The translations under genes were made by a program, and so were the position numbers. A stretch of DNA of 64,000 nt from Gossypium raimondii (lineage: Eukaryota; Streptophyta; Magnoliopsida; Malvales; Malvaceae): positions 45,222,014-45,286,013 of the forward strand of contig NC_068574.1 of the NCBI RefSeq assembly GCF_025698545.1, in the 5' to 3' direction. The notes beneath the pieces were generated by a model. It had not been told where the DNA came from, ran no database searches, and was given only the letters and a program-made list of their open reading frames with translations. Position 1 is the stretch's first letter. Each line of letters opens with the position of its first letter. Positions 1 through 11,372 of this stretch are shown here, one piece after another.

Positions 1-543
1 ACAATTCGAGATTTACATGATAGACTCCAATTCAAAGTCAATGGACAGAGATTGAAACACTATTTTGGAAATAAAAATCAAAAGCAGGCATAAACCATTA
101 ATTTAGTCCAAACATTTTAAATTTCTTACTTATTATTCCGAGATTTCATCTTATTTTATTCTTTTTTTGTAAAACTTGGTTTCTTCCTTTTTGCAGAATA
201 ACACGGTACCAATATCGACACAACAAGATTTGGTTGTCAACGTATTTCGTACCACTATGTTACCATTAATCAGAATTAAGAGAAATTCAATCTTTATTTT
301 TGCATCAGAACCCACCCAGCCGTTTGATTTGCTTGAGCAAGCACAATTCTTATTGGACGCCACTTTTCCCGCTAACTTTGTATCTCTCCATAAAACATCA
401 TGACTCTACATCTTCTTCTTTCACTCTCTATAAAGTCTACACCACTGTGCCGACTGTAAAACCTCCAAGCAACCATTTTTATTCTTTTTCACTTCCTCAA
501 GATCCTACCTTTTGCACTTACAATTGCCCTCTCTCCACAAAAG

Positions 544-2290
544 ATGGCAAGAATAAGAGGTTTGACCAAGAAAGCTATCAAATCTACTGATGAACATGTA
601 TCCTCCTCCACCACAGTTCCCGAGTCAAAATCCTCCAAGCAAGTGCAGAAAATGGAACCAATACTCTTTTTGAATAAAGCGACAAGAGAACGATTTCAAG
701 ATAATATATTGTGGCGAAATTTTCACCCCGAACAGGGTATTTCCCTGTCGCAATAATCGAAGTTGGGCAAACAAATTGACTGAACCATTTTTAAACTGAA
801 ATGGGGAAATTTCTGTGCACACCCTGGAAGCTATTCCCCTTCCTTGGTACGTGAATTCTATGCCAACCTCTATGACTAAGATTTAGAGTTTATTTTTGTT
901 CGTGAAGGTCTACTCGCATAGGATTCCAACACAATCAATGATTTGTATAACTTTACAATCGATGTAGATAAACACTCCGATTTCTTTGTGGAAGTGACAG
1001 ACTGCTCGTACAGGATTTGTGCATTGAATGACCATGGTGGACAAGGTCGCATCCAAAGAATTTTACAGTGCACTGTCGTTTCTTAACATTGCACAATAAA
1101 ATATGGTTTCACTTTGTTAATTACAGACTATTGCCGTCTACCCATAGCACCACCGTCAACCTTGACAGATTATGTCTGTTACATTCCATTATCAAGGGTA
1201 GAAAAATTGATGTAGACGTAATTCTGTACCGAGAAATAACTGAATGCGCCACCAGGCAGATCGACATTTTAGTTTTCTCATAATTGGTAAAGTCACTATG
1301 TCGGCAGAAAGGTATTGTGCCCTAGAAAGATGAAGAAATCATAAAGAGTAAGGGTACAATTAATGAAGCCTCTGCCGAGAGGATGACTCGTGGCATAGAA
1401 ACATCGATGCTGAAAGAGGCAGAACTAGCAAGACAAAGAAGGGCAAAGCTAAAGCTGACAGTAAAGGAACAACCCTACATACAGAGACATCCTTATGGCG
1501 TAAGATGAAATATGTTGAGAAAATGGTTACTTCCATCAGCAATAGGCAATTCAAACTTATCACTAATATTGAGGACATAAAAAACTCTCAGGATTTGTTT
1601 TATGCTTATACGAAAGCATGGAACAGTTCCATTGTAGCCACATTAAGCCAATTGAGCCCATCCCCAGTACCGAACTTTCCAGTATTTCCACCAATCATTC
1701 AAAACTATGAGCATTCATCTCCGGATGACGACTTCGAAGATCGAGAGCGGTCGGTGGCATCTTCTCCCATCGTACAAGTCTCTGATAATGACAAAGATGA
1801 AGAATCCAGGGATATTGATGAATGTCTGCGCAGGATTGATAGCTTGTTTGAGGATGGTATTTTTGCTGATCAAGAGGACACTGTTGTTGAGAAGGACATT
1901 GATTCTGCAGAAGAAGAACTTGTTTTCGAAGCGGAAGTTGTTGCTGAAACAGAAAAATTTGCTGAAAATGAGAAAGAAAAAGAAGAAGATTTTGGAGCAA
2001 ATATTGATAATTTGGAGCAAACTGGAGCGAGACCGACAGAAGTTGCTGAGGTCACTAGTGAGGAGCAATGCAATTCATAGGCAATAGTGGTCTTCACTGG
2101 ACCACTCTAAGTGGCCTCTCTTACACAGAAAACAATCAATGATGTCGGGGATGAGCCAGGAATCGAGAAGCAATCCTAAGATTGTGCAAAGCCCAAAGAA
2201 AAGAAAAGAAAAGGAAGCGCTCCAAGGATTAAAAAAGAAAGGAGGAAAAGAAATGGAGGAAAAAGAAATATCATGCAGCCACATCGATGG
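544..2290 (+). pseudogene. Athila-like post-pol ORF (copy A), degenerate
   Basis: This is the counterpart of the gene at 15546-17279. It starts at the ATG at 544 with an N-terminus beginning MARIRG, followed by basic and serine-rich sequence. It reads to a stop at about 754, then continues in shifted frames. The middle (about 860-1270) shows the pattern of the Putative plant transposon protein domain (Pfam Transposase_32 type): an EFYANL motif, then a W-x-F segment and RLLPSTHSTTVNLDR. An acidic stretch rich in Glu and Asp runs from 1505 to 2080, followed by a Lys-rich tail near 2190-2270. No signal peptide or membrane segment is visible. Internal stops and frameshifts make it non-coding. The family assignment is by motif memory; a profile search would settle it. 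Confidence 0.7.
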
Positions 2291-2427
2291 CTGCAGATAA
2301 CTGAGTTAGTTTATTTTAAGCTTTAGTTATAGTATTCATGCATTGCATATAGCTGTAGGTTTTATTTTGCTAAGTATACATTGTCATTGCATTTTTATTG
2401 TCATTACATATTCATGTCAGTGTATTA

Positions 2428-2457
2428 GGGACAATGCAATCTTTAGGTTTGGGGGAA
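2428..2457 (+). other. Internal polypurine-like motif, copy A
   Basis: The sequence reads GGGACAATGCAATCTTTAGG then TTTGGGGG. It matches the motif at 17401-17432 in the complete element and resembles the true polypurine tract next to the 3' LTR (GAGGACAA then AAGTTT plus purines). It lies about 740 bases upstream of the LTR, so it is a second, internal copy of the motif. Confidence 0.55.
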
Positions 2458-2473
2458 TGTATATGGGACTTGG

Positions 2474-2565
2474 AAATACACCCACATTTCAAAATTTTGT
2501 GAAGCATGCAAAGTTTATGAAATACACCCACATTTCAAAATTTTGTGAAGCATGCAAAGTTTATG
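2474..2565 (+). repeat. Perfect tandem duplication of a 46-bp unit
   Basis: Two identical 46-bp units lie head to tail (2474-2519 and 2520-2565), each starting AAATACACCCACATTTC and ending AAGTTTATG. The corresponding place in the complete Athila-like element (about 17445-17500) has only one, diverged unit. The duplication therefore arose in copy A, and recently relative to the age of the copy, because the units have not diverged. Confidence 0.9.
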
Positions 2566-3159
2566 CACAATTGTTCGAATTTTTTTTGTTACATTCGATG
2601 CTTAATTCTTGGATCATGTGAATTGTCAATGAATAAGTTTGATAAATTTGAATGAATGTTGTATCTTCAATACTTTGATGAATGGTTTAGGTTGCATTAG
2701 TAAGAAATGACTGGTAGCATTCATTGAATCTTGAATGAATCTGCCTTTTTTAGCTGCCTGTATATATACATAGATAGATAGTTATAAATAAGAGTCACTC
2801 TAAAGTGTTGTTGCTACATAAGTGCGTGTCAGGGCAATTACGTACTTTCTGGGGGTTTGTTGCTGCCCATCATTACTTTTCAAGAACAAGGGTATAGTAA
2901 TGCGACGATATCCCTTATTCTAAAAAATTATAATATTGTACAATAAATGTTGTATTGGTAGATAGAATTTAGGATTTGAAGCATGATGTTGGCCTTGATG
3001 AAAGTGAAATCTTACTCATTCATCCTTATGTATTGTCGATACAATATTCTTTGATTTGAATGTGACTCATTCATTAGGATTTTAGGTTATTCAAGTCACT
3101 AGAATGTTCATTTGCCTTACCTAGTAATTTTTTGCTGCCTTGTTGGCTTCTATTTTACT

Positions 3160-3191
3160 TGAGGACAAGTAAAAATTCATGTTTAGAGGTG
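3160..3191 (+). other. Polypurine tract region of copy A
   Basis: The sequence CTTGAGGACAAGTAAAAATT followed by CATGTTTAGAGGTG sits directly before the LTR start TGATTGCAC. The same arrangement precedes the 3' LTR at 18199. It is the expected plus-strand priming site, somewhat eroded. Confidence 0.6.
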
Positions 3192-3685
3192 TGATTGCAC
3201 TAGAAAGAACATATGTTTTATCCCTACTTACTGGTTAATTTGTTCCCATTTAGTTACCCTTAGCATACATTTTAGCATGTTTAATTTAGTAAATTGCATT
3301 TTAATCTTAGCATACATTTAATGTGCATGGTTAAGTCCTAGATTAAACAAAAGAGTGGCATTTGGTAAGATAAACATTAAATTTTATTGCGTCAACAATC
3401 ACCTATCTTTTATACCTTGTGAGTACTTAGTATATTGCTAAAGATTCATGTTGGGGATCCCAGTTTTTCCATAGCATACTTTATCTTATTGTTTTTAAGT
3501 TATTGCTTCAACAACTATCCTTACAATTTATCTTGTTTTTATCTAGTTATTGCACCGAAATTAATAGACAAAAGACAACCATCCCTATGGGATTGATATC
3601 CGACAAACTTATATCTGTCTATTATACTTCCATCGATAGTGTACGCTTGCACATTATTGCTATGACGTTCACAGCCGATTAGGGC
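3192..3685 (+). repeat. LTR of Athila-like copy A, short form
   Basis: It begins TGATTGCACTAG and ends near CACAGCCGA. It aligns at both ends with the LTRs at 8246-9434 and 18199-19402. It is only about 490 bp because the segment corresponding to about 8370-9075 is missing. The right end is placed approximately. A primer-site-like string (GGGCTCCTATTTTTGC) follows immediately, as the primer site follows the 5' LTR of the complete element. Confidence 0.75.
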
Positions 3686-3936
3686 TCCTATTTTTGCTAA
3701 AATGTGTTTTGTAAGAAAAAGAATTATTTGAACAACTCTGATAACTGATTCTATAAAAGACTGAGTCTTTGGTGTTGAACTTGTAAGTATCTCTACTTAG
3801 TTATACTGTTTAGTTGGACACACTGATGTTTGAACATGTTGTTTAGTTAATAATTTTGTTATGAACTCTCATAAGACATTTGACAAAAACTTTGAACTGA
3901 TCTGTGATCTTCTGACATTGTAGATACTATGATAAT
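3686..3936 (+). other. Junction between Athila-like LTR and Tekay-like gag
   Basis: The first 40 bases resemble the Athila primer site and leader (compare 9435-9475). The remainder is AT-rich leader sequence that ends at a Tekay-like gag start at 3937. No Tekay 5' LTR or Met-tRNA primer site is visible. The most likely reading is a deletion or recombination that fused the front of an Athila element to a Tekay element. Confidence 0.45.
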
Positions 3937-4770
3937 ATGAGTTCACGCGATAGCCGTTAACGTGGTTTTCATAAGCGTCATAGGCGCTGAGGGAGAGCTC
4001 GAGCTGAGTCTTCTTTGATGGGCAGCCTCCCCAATATTGATATCAATGAGTCAATAGGTACTCCAACTGCTAAGACTGGGTCTCAAACTCCAACAGCTGG
4101 GGACGACGTATTGTCTCAAGCAATGTTGTAAATGTTAGAGAGGGCCACTGGGTCCTATTTTAGATTCGGAGGTTGAGGGTCGGTTACAGAACGACTCTGA
4201 TCGAATGGTGTTGAGCTGTTTAGGAGTGTCACTAGAGTCGCCCCTATAGTGGCCGAGTATTAGTTAGAAGCCACTGAGCGCATTATGAACGACATCGACT
4301 GTACTCCTGCTTAGAAACTGAAGGGTGCTGTATCTTTGCTCCGAGCCGACGATTGAGTAGGCGTCTAGCCCAAACAGATTTCTTGGGATTTCTTCAATAC
4401 CGCCTTCTAGAATAAGTATGTGAGGGCGAGCTATGTGGATGCTTGTAGATGTGAGTTTATAAGTTTAGTTCAAGGTGAGAGCTCTACGGTCGAGCACAAG
4501 GCTGGGTTTTTAAGATTGAGCAAATATGCTTGAGCATTGGTAACGATGGACTACGATAAAAGTGTATAATCTGAGAAAGGTTTGTGATATGATCTGTGAG
4601 TTCTGATAGCTCTTAAGAGGGAGCAAGTTTTTGCAGCCTTGTTTGACAATGAGAAGATAGTGAAAGAAGTGAAGCATACTTAGCACGAGGGGAGAGACCG
4701 GAAGAGAGGTCAAGGTAAGGTTAAGAGCGATTCGGGTTCTTCTAGTTCTTTTCAACGATTCGGATCAGTT
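3937..4770 (+). pseudogene. Tekay-like gag remnant
   Basis: The ATG at 3937 opens a degenerate gag reading MSSRDSR, then Arg/Gly-rich sequence, then SLMGSLPNIDINESIG. Recognisable capsid motifs follow: TAGDDVLSQAML, GSVTERL, NGVELFRSVT, EATERIMNDIDCTP and KLKGAVSLLR. Stop codons interrupt nearly every segment. The capsid would normally run on to a zinc knuckle, but the sequence jumps to RT near 4780. The capsid would coat the retrotransposon RNA in cytoplasmic particles; this copy cannot. Confidence 0.75.
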
Positions 4771-4779
4771 CCATGAGGG

Positions 4780-5626
4780 CATCTGTATTCTCTAAAATCG
4801 ATCTCTGTTCTGGATACCATCAGCTCAAACTTAAGGAGATTGATGCATTACGAGTTCCTAGCCATGCCCTTCAATTTGAAGAATGCTCCAACTGCGTTTA
4901 TGGATCTGATAAAATGAGTATTTCAATCGTATCTTAATCAATTGTTCGTAGTGTTCATCAACAATATTTTGATTTATTAAAAGAGTGAGAGTGAGCACGT
5001 CAAGCATCTTCGGATAATTTTGCAGATACTATGTGAGAAATAACTTTATTCTAAATTTAGCAAGTATGAGTTCTGGTTGCAAGAGGTTACCTTTTTAAGG
5101 CATGCTGTGTCTACTGAAGGGATTCGTGTTAATCCTAAGAAGATTGAGGTTATGTTTGAGTGAAAACAGCGGAATGTGTCTGAGATTCAGAGTTTCCTTA
5201 GGATGGTAAGTTACTACTAGAGGTTTGTTGAGAGGTTCTCACTTATTGTAGCTCCTTTAACTAAGTTACTGCATAAAAATGCACCATTTGTTCGGTTTGA
5301 TGAGTAGTAAGTGAGCTTTTGAAAAGCTCAAGTTTATTCTGACTTAGGCACCTATTTTGGTACAGCCTGAATCTGGTAGAGAATTTGTATTCTATAGCAA
5401 TGCTTCACATGTCGGCTTAGGCTGCATTTTGATACAGGATGGTAAGGTCGTGGCTTACGCGTCTCGGCAGCTTAAGTCACACGATGGCAACTATTTGACG
5501 TACGATCTTGAGTTAGCTGCAATTGTCTTCGCTCTGAAAATTTGGAGGCACTATCTGTGTGGTAAGAAGTGTATCATCTACACTGATCATAAGAGCCTCA
5601 AATATTTATTGACCCAAAAGAGTTAA
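4780..5626 (+). pseudogene. Tekay-like reverse transcriptase and RNase H remnant
   Basis: The RT begins late, inside the palm, with motifs such as HYEFLAMPFNLKNAPTAFMD. The catalytic pair is gone: the usual F-V/I-D-D reads FINN, near 4955. Thumb and connection follow with stops. RNase H (5357-5626) is the longest open stretch: [16 protein letters not shown] (first catalytic Asp changed to Asn), then [20 protein letters not shown] (Glu present) and [16 protein letters not shown] (Asp present). It then stops. It is inactive on both counts. Confidence 0.85.
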
Positions 5627-5639
5627 ACCTTAGGCAACG

Positions 5640-6890
5640 TAGATAGGTTGTGTGCCTAACGATGTGGAGTTAAAACAATTGATTCTGCGGGAAGCACATA
5701 GTAGCCCCTATGATATGCATCCTGGTGGGAATAAAATATATATAGATCTCCGAGAACTTTACTAGTGTCCTGACTTGAACTACCTTTGTCTCTCATTGTT
5801 TGATGTGTCAGAAGGTTAAGGTTGAGCATTAGTTGTCTTCTGGTTTGCTACAGCCGGTTAAGATTCCACTGTGGAAGAGTGGTTGACCATGAATTTTGTT
5901 AGCGGGTTGCCTCTGATGCCCTCTAAGAAAGACTCAGTTTGGGTTATCGTTGATCGATTGACAAAGTATGATCATTTCCTACCTATCAGGATAGATTATT
6001 CGCTTCAGAAGCTAGCTAAGCTATATGTGTCTAAAATTGTAAGACTGTATGGAGTTCCAGTTTTGATTCAAGTTTTACTTCTCGATTTTATAAGTTTTAT
6101 GAGGCATTGAGCACCCGATTGGATTTCAAAACTACGTATCATCCTCAGACTGATAGATAGTCTAACAAGGTTATTCAGATTCTGAAGGATATGTTACAGA
6201 GCTGTGTGATCAATTTTCGAGGCATTTGGGAGGATTATCTACCACTGGCTAAGTTTGCGTATAACAATAGCTTCTAGTCTAGCATTCAGATGGACCTTAC
6301 GAGGCTCTGTATGGCCATAGGTGTCATACCCCTCTATGTTAAAGTGCGTTAGGTAAACGGTAGGTTTTGGTCCCGAGCTAGTTTTTGAGGCTAAAAATAC
6401 GGTTAGATTGATTCGATACCATTTTAAGGCAGCTTCCAACTGACAAAAATCGTACGCAATTTTAAAAAGACGATATATTAAGTATTTTGTGGGTGATCAA
6501 GTGCTTTTGAAAGTTTTTCCGTGGAAAAGGATAATATAATTCAGATGTAAAGGCAAGTTGAGCCCGAGGTTTGTTGGACCTTACCATATTCTAAAACATA
6601 TCTAGCCTATCGCCTATCAGTAAGAGTTACCTCTCAAATTAGATTAGATTCACAACGTGTTCCACGTCTCTATGCTGTGACGATACTTGTCTAACCCCTC
6701 TCATGTTGTTCCTGTTGAGGAGATTGAGATGAGACCAGATTTGACGTTTAAGGAGAAACCTGTTTAAATTCTGGACTGAGACATAACGGTCTTAAGGAGG
6801 AAAATTGTTCCTCTGGTTAATGTTGTGGCAGAATCATTGCACTGAGGAAGCCGCTTGGGAACTGGAGGATTCGATTCGTCAGCAATACCC
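5640..6890 (+). pseudogene. Tekay-like integrase and C-terminal chromodomain remnant
   Basis: Motifs of the catalytic core are present at 5871-6110 (TMNFVSGLPLMP, DSVWVIVDRLTKYDHF, then LAKLYVSKIVRLYGVP). Later parts are broken up by stops. The C-terminal region shows PRFVGPYHILK, IHNVFHVSMLR and PDLTFKEKP, and ends in a chromodomain-like stretch at about 6770-6890. This is the order seen in chromoviruses. The integrase would insert cDNA into chromatin; this copy is dead. Confidence 0.8.
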
Positions 6891-6934
6891 TTATCTGTTT
6901 GAGTCAGGTAAATTTCGAGGCCAAAATTTCTTTT

Positions 6935-6945
6935 AGAGAGAGAGT
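6935..6945 (+). other. Polypurine tract, Tekay-like copy B
   Basis: AGAGAGAGAGT lies immediately before the LTR start TGTAATGCCC. This is the expected plus-strand primer position. Confidence 0.7.
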
Positions 6946-7362
6946 TGTAATGCCCTAAAAATTTAAGTGATGTTTGCTAAATCCAGTTATAATTAAGTAT
7001 TTGCTTCAATGATTAAGTGTTCTATGCTTGTGTTCGAGATCATTGGTTCAAGTCCCACTTAGGAAAAATTTTGTTGTTTTCTTTGATTCAATCTGTATCT
7101 TTGAGTTTTCAACTTAAGTTTAATTTTTTATTTTTTTATTTCTGTTTTGTTTCAAAATGACCCTTGAACATTTCCAAACTAATTTTATTTCCCCGTGGGC
7201 TTGTATTAAGACCATAATTGTATCTGTTTATTAATTTTATGGATGTATTGAATGTTGATATTTAAATTTCTTAAGTGTTTTCTTTTGAAGCTAATTGTTT
7301 AGTTTGTACAGTAATACTCCATAATCCTAATCCGGCGATGGAAACTGGTAAGGGGTGTTACA
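6946..7362 (+). repeat. 3' LTR of Tekay-like copy B
   Basis: A 417-bp LTR begins TGTAATGCCCTAAA and ends AGGGGTGTTACA, with inverted TGTAA/TTACA-type ends. It contains a tRNA-like stretch at 7004-7056, with a GGTTCAAGTCCC box at 7045. No matching 5' LTR is in the window, so no target duplication can be read. Confidence 0.8.
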
Positions 7363-7442
7363 ACTCTCTACTTATTTTTTGAGTTTATTCATCCAAACCA
7401 TGATCGATATTGAAATGAGTTGATGAGTGAAATTCGTTATAT

Positions 7443-8245
7443 ACTACGACGGTCAAATCTGTAGCACAAAATTTAGGGTGTTGTTTGTAGGAGCGAAGTT
7501 CATGGAATTAGTGTTTAATAGTACCATTGAAATGCGTGAGCTACAGACTAGAACTAAGAAGAAAGTCGGGGGATCGAGTCGGGGAGGAATCATGAGGATG
7601 CAGTGTAAATTTCTTGTATTTGGTGGTTGCGACGATGAGCCACCCTCGTAAAATAATAACGCGTGCAACGTTTGAGTCACTATAAGTGTGTAACCATAAG
7701 GTGCTTGAAATCTTGGGTATGTCGAAAATGTACCAGATATTAACATCGTAACCGACTGCTATACGGACACCTGAATCGGTACAGTCATCAGTTGCAGAGC
7801 ATACATCTACATCTATCCCGACACAGGGTTCAGCATCAACATCTGCACGGAGGGTAGTACGCGAAGGACATCGGTGGCATGAAATATGTACCTATGGGAA
7901 CAGGAGAACTAGCCACATGCGGTGGTCCGTAGTACAGTGGTGCTTGTGAAAAACATAGAGGATTAGTTAAATGAAGGGAATAACTAGATTGAATTGACCC
8001 AGATATTGCATAGCCATAGGCGACGCACCTTCTGTCAGACAGGACGATGAACCCGTCGCGCCAACTCCTCGCCTCTAGTGTCAGTAGATACGGATTGTTG
8101 ATGACTCTAAACCATGTTACGTAATCATCATCTGCTACCATTTTCTTAAGAAAAATGGCTCGCGAGCGAGTAAGAATTGTATCCTATGCATCGATGTGCT
8201 CTTCGTGTTACACCGCCCAGTCGTTCTTGTCCTTCCTCCGCATGT
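7443..8245 (-). pseudogene. Plant mobile domain (PMD) gene, C-terminal half
   Basis: Read on the minus strand from 8245 downward, this continues the PMD gene whose front lies at 19403-20501. It contains KNDWAV, then EEHIDA, and DYVTWFRVINNPYLLTLEAR. The last fits the W-F-R-x-H-G-K-PYLL region at the end of PMD proteins. A Pro/Tyr/Ser-rich tail with EGGSSSQPPN follows, also typical of these proteins. Two in-frame stops lie just after the junction and another ends the tail. PMD proteins occur both as host genes acting in silencing and development and inside DNA transposons; which applies here cannot be told. The last five bases (CATGT, 8241-8245) are the target duplication of the inserted Athila-like element. 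Confidence 0.75.
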
Positions 8246-9434
8246 TGAGAGTACTAGAAGGACATATATTTTCTCCCTACTTATTGGTTAATTTATTCCT
8301 ATCTAGTTATCTTTAGCACATATTTTAGCATTTTTTGTTCAGTAATTTACATTTTATAACTTAGTGGATCTTAGCTTATTTATCCTTAATTCTGTCATGT
8401 TTTGGTATTGATGTCGCTGCATGAGTATTTTCAGATTGAGCCCAGAATTGTCGCTGCACCTGACAACTATCTTGATAAGAATAAAAATGCGTAAGCTGTC
8501 CAATCTGGTACAACTAACTTGTATGTACAGAGGCAGCATGATTCTGATGAAAGGACACCTGGGCTATTTCGGAAAAATATATATACTCACATAAAAAAGA
8601 GATGGAGAGTTTTTCGGATTATCTTCTTCAACCTATCCCTTGAAGCTTTTGGCTATGGCAGATTAAGTCTCCTTTAGGTGAATTGACATGAAGGTGATGC
8701 AGACTAGATCCTGACGAGGAGCCCTGAGTGCGACATAAGATGGAATAGAGAGATTCAAGTCGAGTTGTCTAAGAATAGTATTCTTCACTTATTTCTTTTA
8801 TTTTCTTTCCTAAACGCTGGTGATTACTTTCTATCCTATGTTAGTACGGAAGTACACATGATTTCTGGGTTAAATGTTATTTTATTCAATCTTGCTTCTA
8901 CTGTTTAATCTTTGGGTTCGAATGTTTTTAGCATAGAAGTGTTATTGCAGTCACTGGAACTGGAAAGTGCAGCGACAGTTCAAGCTAACAAGCATGACAA
9001 TGGAAGTTGCTTGAGGATTAGAGGAATTTAATCCTCTTGTTCTTAATAGTGTTCCATAGTCATCATCGGAAGGTATAGCTAATGTGCATGTTAAGTCTTT
9101 GAATATAGAAGTTAAGCTTGGTAAGTTATTCATTGCAATTTATCGATAATCACCTAACTTTTTATACCTTGTGAGCACTTAGCATTTTGTTGAATATTCA
9201 CGTTGGGGATCTCAGTTTATCATTATCATCTTCTATCTTATTGTTTTCAAGTTATTACTTTGGCAACTACTCTAAATTTTTATCTCGTTTCTATCCATTT
9301 ATTGCACTGACATTGATAGACAAAAGAAAACAATCCTCGTGGGATCGATATCCGACAGACTCATATTTGTCTACTAAACTTGCATTGATAGTGTACGCTT
9401 GCACATTATTGCTGTGACATTAATCAGCCGACCA
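8246..9434 (+). repeat. 5' LTR of Athila-like element C
   Basis: A 1,189-bp LTR starts TGAGAGTACTAG and ends CAGCCGACCA. It aligns over its whole length with the 3' LTR at 18199-19402 and with the two ends of the short LTR at 3192-3685. Confidence 0.93.
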
Positions 9435-9440
9435 AGTTTC

Positions 9441-9457
9441 GGCGCCATTTTTGGGGA
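9441..9457 (+). other. Primer binding site, Asp-tRNA type
   Basis: GGCGCCATTTTTGGGGA lies six bases after the 5' LTR. It matches the usual Athila primer site (GGCGCC, then TTGCC, then GGGGA) except in the middle. Minus-strand DNA synthesis would start here. Confidence 0.75.
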
Positions 9458-9573
9458 TGGCATTTGTTTGATGTTTGTTTTTGTTTGTTTTTATTTCATA
9501 ATATTTAGTTGCTGCTAACTAGTTTTCTTCTCTCTTTTTTGTTGTTATAAGCACACTTTATTTTAGGTAATGT
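9458..9573 (+). other. Athila-like leader
   Basis: This is the short T-rich untranslated leader between the primer site and the gag ATG at 9574. Nothing else is recognised in it. Confidence 0.5.
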
Positions 9574-11260
9574 ATGACCCAAAGCAGTCAAGAGTTTATT
9601 ACCGATTTTGATCTAGAAATTGACAGAATCGTTCGGAGGAGACTTTGAGAACAAAGGAATATGAGTTTGCTAAGAAACAATGCAATCATACCCCCGATGC
9701 AGCAACAAAATGCTAATGACCCACCGTTGCAGCAAGACACTCAAATACAAAATAGGACTATACGAGATTTTGTCGTACCTGTCTTGCATGACTTACAATC
9801 GAGAGTTGTTAGGCCAGTAATCTAAACTGTAAATTTTGAACTCAAGCCAGTAATGTTTCAAATGTTGAATCCTAATGGGCAAATGCTGGACTACCACATG
9901 AAGATGTACAAGAACAAATCAATTTTATTGATTTGTGCTTCTTCTAGTCAATAAGGCGTTCGTGATGACGCTTTGAAGATGCAACTATTTCCTTATTCCT
10001 TGCAGGGAAAATGTTATACTTGGTTTCTTGGGCTACCTGCTAGATTAATTACTTCTTGGAATGCACTAGCAACATAGTTTTTTTTGCGATTTAACCCGTC
10101 GACAATGAAAGCTCGTCTCTGAAATAATATTACCGCTTATCATCAGCTGGATGATGAGAATCTTCACCCCACATGAGAACGTTATAAATATTTGCTTCGA
10201 TGTTGTACCATGCATGACATTCAGCAAGAAACACAAATTGAGATTTTCTACAATGGGTTGATTTCACACACGAGGAATCTTGTCAACGCATCAACCAATG
10301 GACCTTTGCTGGATTGTACTTATAATGATGTTATTAAAATTTTGGAGAGAATTGCTCAGAATGATTACCAACATCCAGGAGTTATTGAACTGGATGTAAT
10401 ATTTGCACTTGGTGATCTAATTTCTTCTCTTGCAAATATGATAAAAAAATATGCAAGGGGCTAGTGACTTTGCACCTATACAAGTCGCTCAACAAGTTGA
10501 TGTTCCTACCTTTTGTTGTGAGATTTGCAGTGACAACCACATCTATCAAGATTCTCCACAACATGCAGAGAATTCCTTTTATGTCAGTAACAATTCTTAT
10601 GACAACTCTTATAATAATTCTGCACACAATCAATGATCTTAGGGAACTCAGAATGTTGGACAAAATGTTACGACATTCTGATATGGGAATACATCTGCTC
10701 AAGGCAATTATAATATAAGACAAGTGAATTACAATCAACAATAGTAGAACTACAATCAACACACTCAGATACAGTCACAACAAAGCCAGATGCACCCACA
10801 TCAGAATCAGACGCAATCATAACACTCTTCAATCTTGAATCAGCGTGCTCCAAAACATCGACGACAACAGTACACGCAAGCTTCTCCTTCTAACCCATTA
10901 CCTGCTCTTGAGGCTTTAATGTGAGAGCATATGACTCGCACAGAAGCTATTGTGCAAGGGAATTCATCTTTCATTTCGGCATTGGAGGCACAATTAGGAC
11001 AGCTTGCTTTGAATCTGAATACTCGACCACCAGTCACACTACCTAGTGACACAAAATATCCCAAACCAAGGGGGAAAGAACACTGCAAGGCTATCATGCT
11101 TAGCATTGGTAAACAAACTGGCAGGCTGTCTACAGACTATTGTCGCACATCAAACTATTGATGAAATGATCCCCAGTGAGAAGGTTGAATCTGAAGAGCT
11201 TGTTGATGCATCAAATAAAGAAGTTCCACAAATTGTCACTCATATGCCTAATGTCTGACC
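9574..11260 (+). pseudogene. Athila-like gag, degenerate
   Basis: The ATG at 9574 opens MTQSSQEF, then a stop after about 24 codons. The frame resumes with RTIRDFVVPVL, FELKPVMFQMLNPNGQ, DDALKMQLFPYSLQGK, WFLGLPARLITSW, FFLRFNPSTMKARL and QIEIFYNGL. These are the successive motifs of the Athila capsid. The longest clean stretch is 10192-10464. A zinc knuckle near 10520 (CEICSDNHIYQDSP) has lost its last Cys. The C-terminal part has FISALEAQLGQLALNLNTRP, which is common in this lineage. Gag and pol appear to form one polyprotein. Several stops make it non-functional. Confidence 0.85.
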
Positions 11261-11372
11261 CTCGAAACTGTCGACGCAACCAAAGGTGTCGACGCAATCA
11301 GACTTATCTCCACATTTACCTTTTCCACAAAGATTTAGGGAGAATAAGTAAGATAAGCAGTACCAACAATTC

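Larger units (their letters stand above)
1..3685 (+). mobile_element. Partial Athila-like Ty3/gypsy element (copy A), 3' part
   Basis: The first 90 bases encode the last residues of pol (FKVNGQRLKHYFGN). The same residues occur at the end of pol in the complete element at 8246-19402. They are followed by the same series as in that element: a leader, a post-pol gene (544-2290), a roughly 900-bp noncoding tail with polypurine motifs, and an LTR (3192-3685). The element enters from the left edge, so its 5' part is outside the window. The coding parts carry many stops and the copy is clearly diverged from the complete one. The LTR lacks about 700 internal bases that both LTRs of the complete element have. 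Confidence 0.85.
3937..7362 (+). mobile_element. Decayed Tekay-like chromovirus (copy B) lacking its 5' LTR
   Basis: The order gag, RT-RNase H, integrase, polypurine tract, 3' LTR is the Ty3/gypsy order. The proteins match the better preserved element on the minus strand at 47933-57312 (same gag opening, same RNase H, same C-terminal region). A large deletion between about 4770 and 4780 removes the zinc knuckle, the protease and the start of RT. A second deletion lies near 5630 between RNase H and integrase. Stops occur throughout. The 3' LTR is only 417 bp, unlike the roughly 2-kb LTRs of the minus-strand element, so the two are different families. Confidence 0.8.

Noticed and set aside
7004..7056. 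Possible tRNA gene (GGTTCAAGTCCC box)
   Set aside because: No cloverleaf or acceptor stem can be paired. The stretch is inside an LTR and is only tRNA-like.
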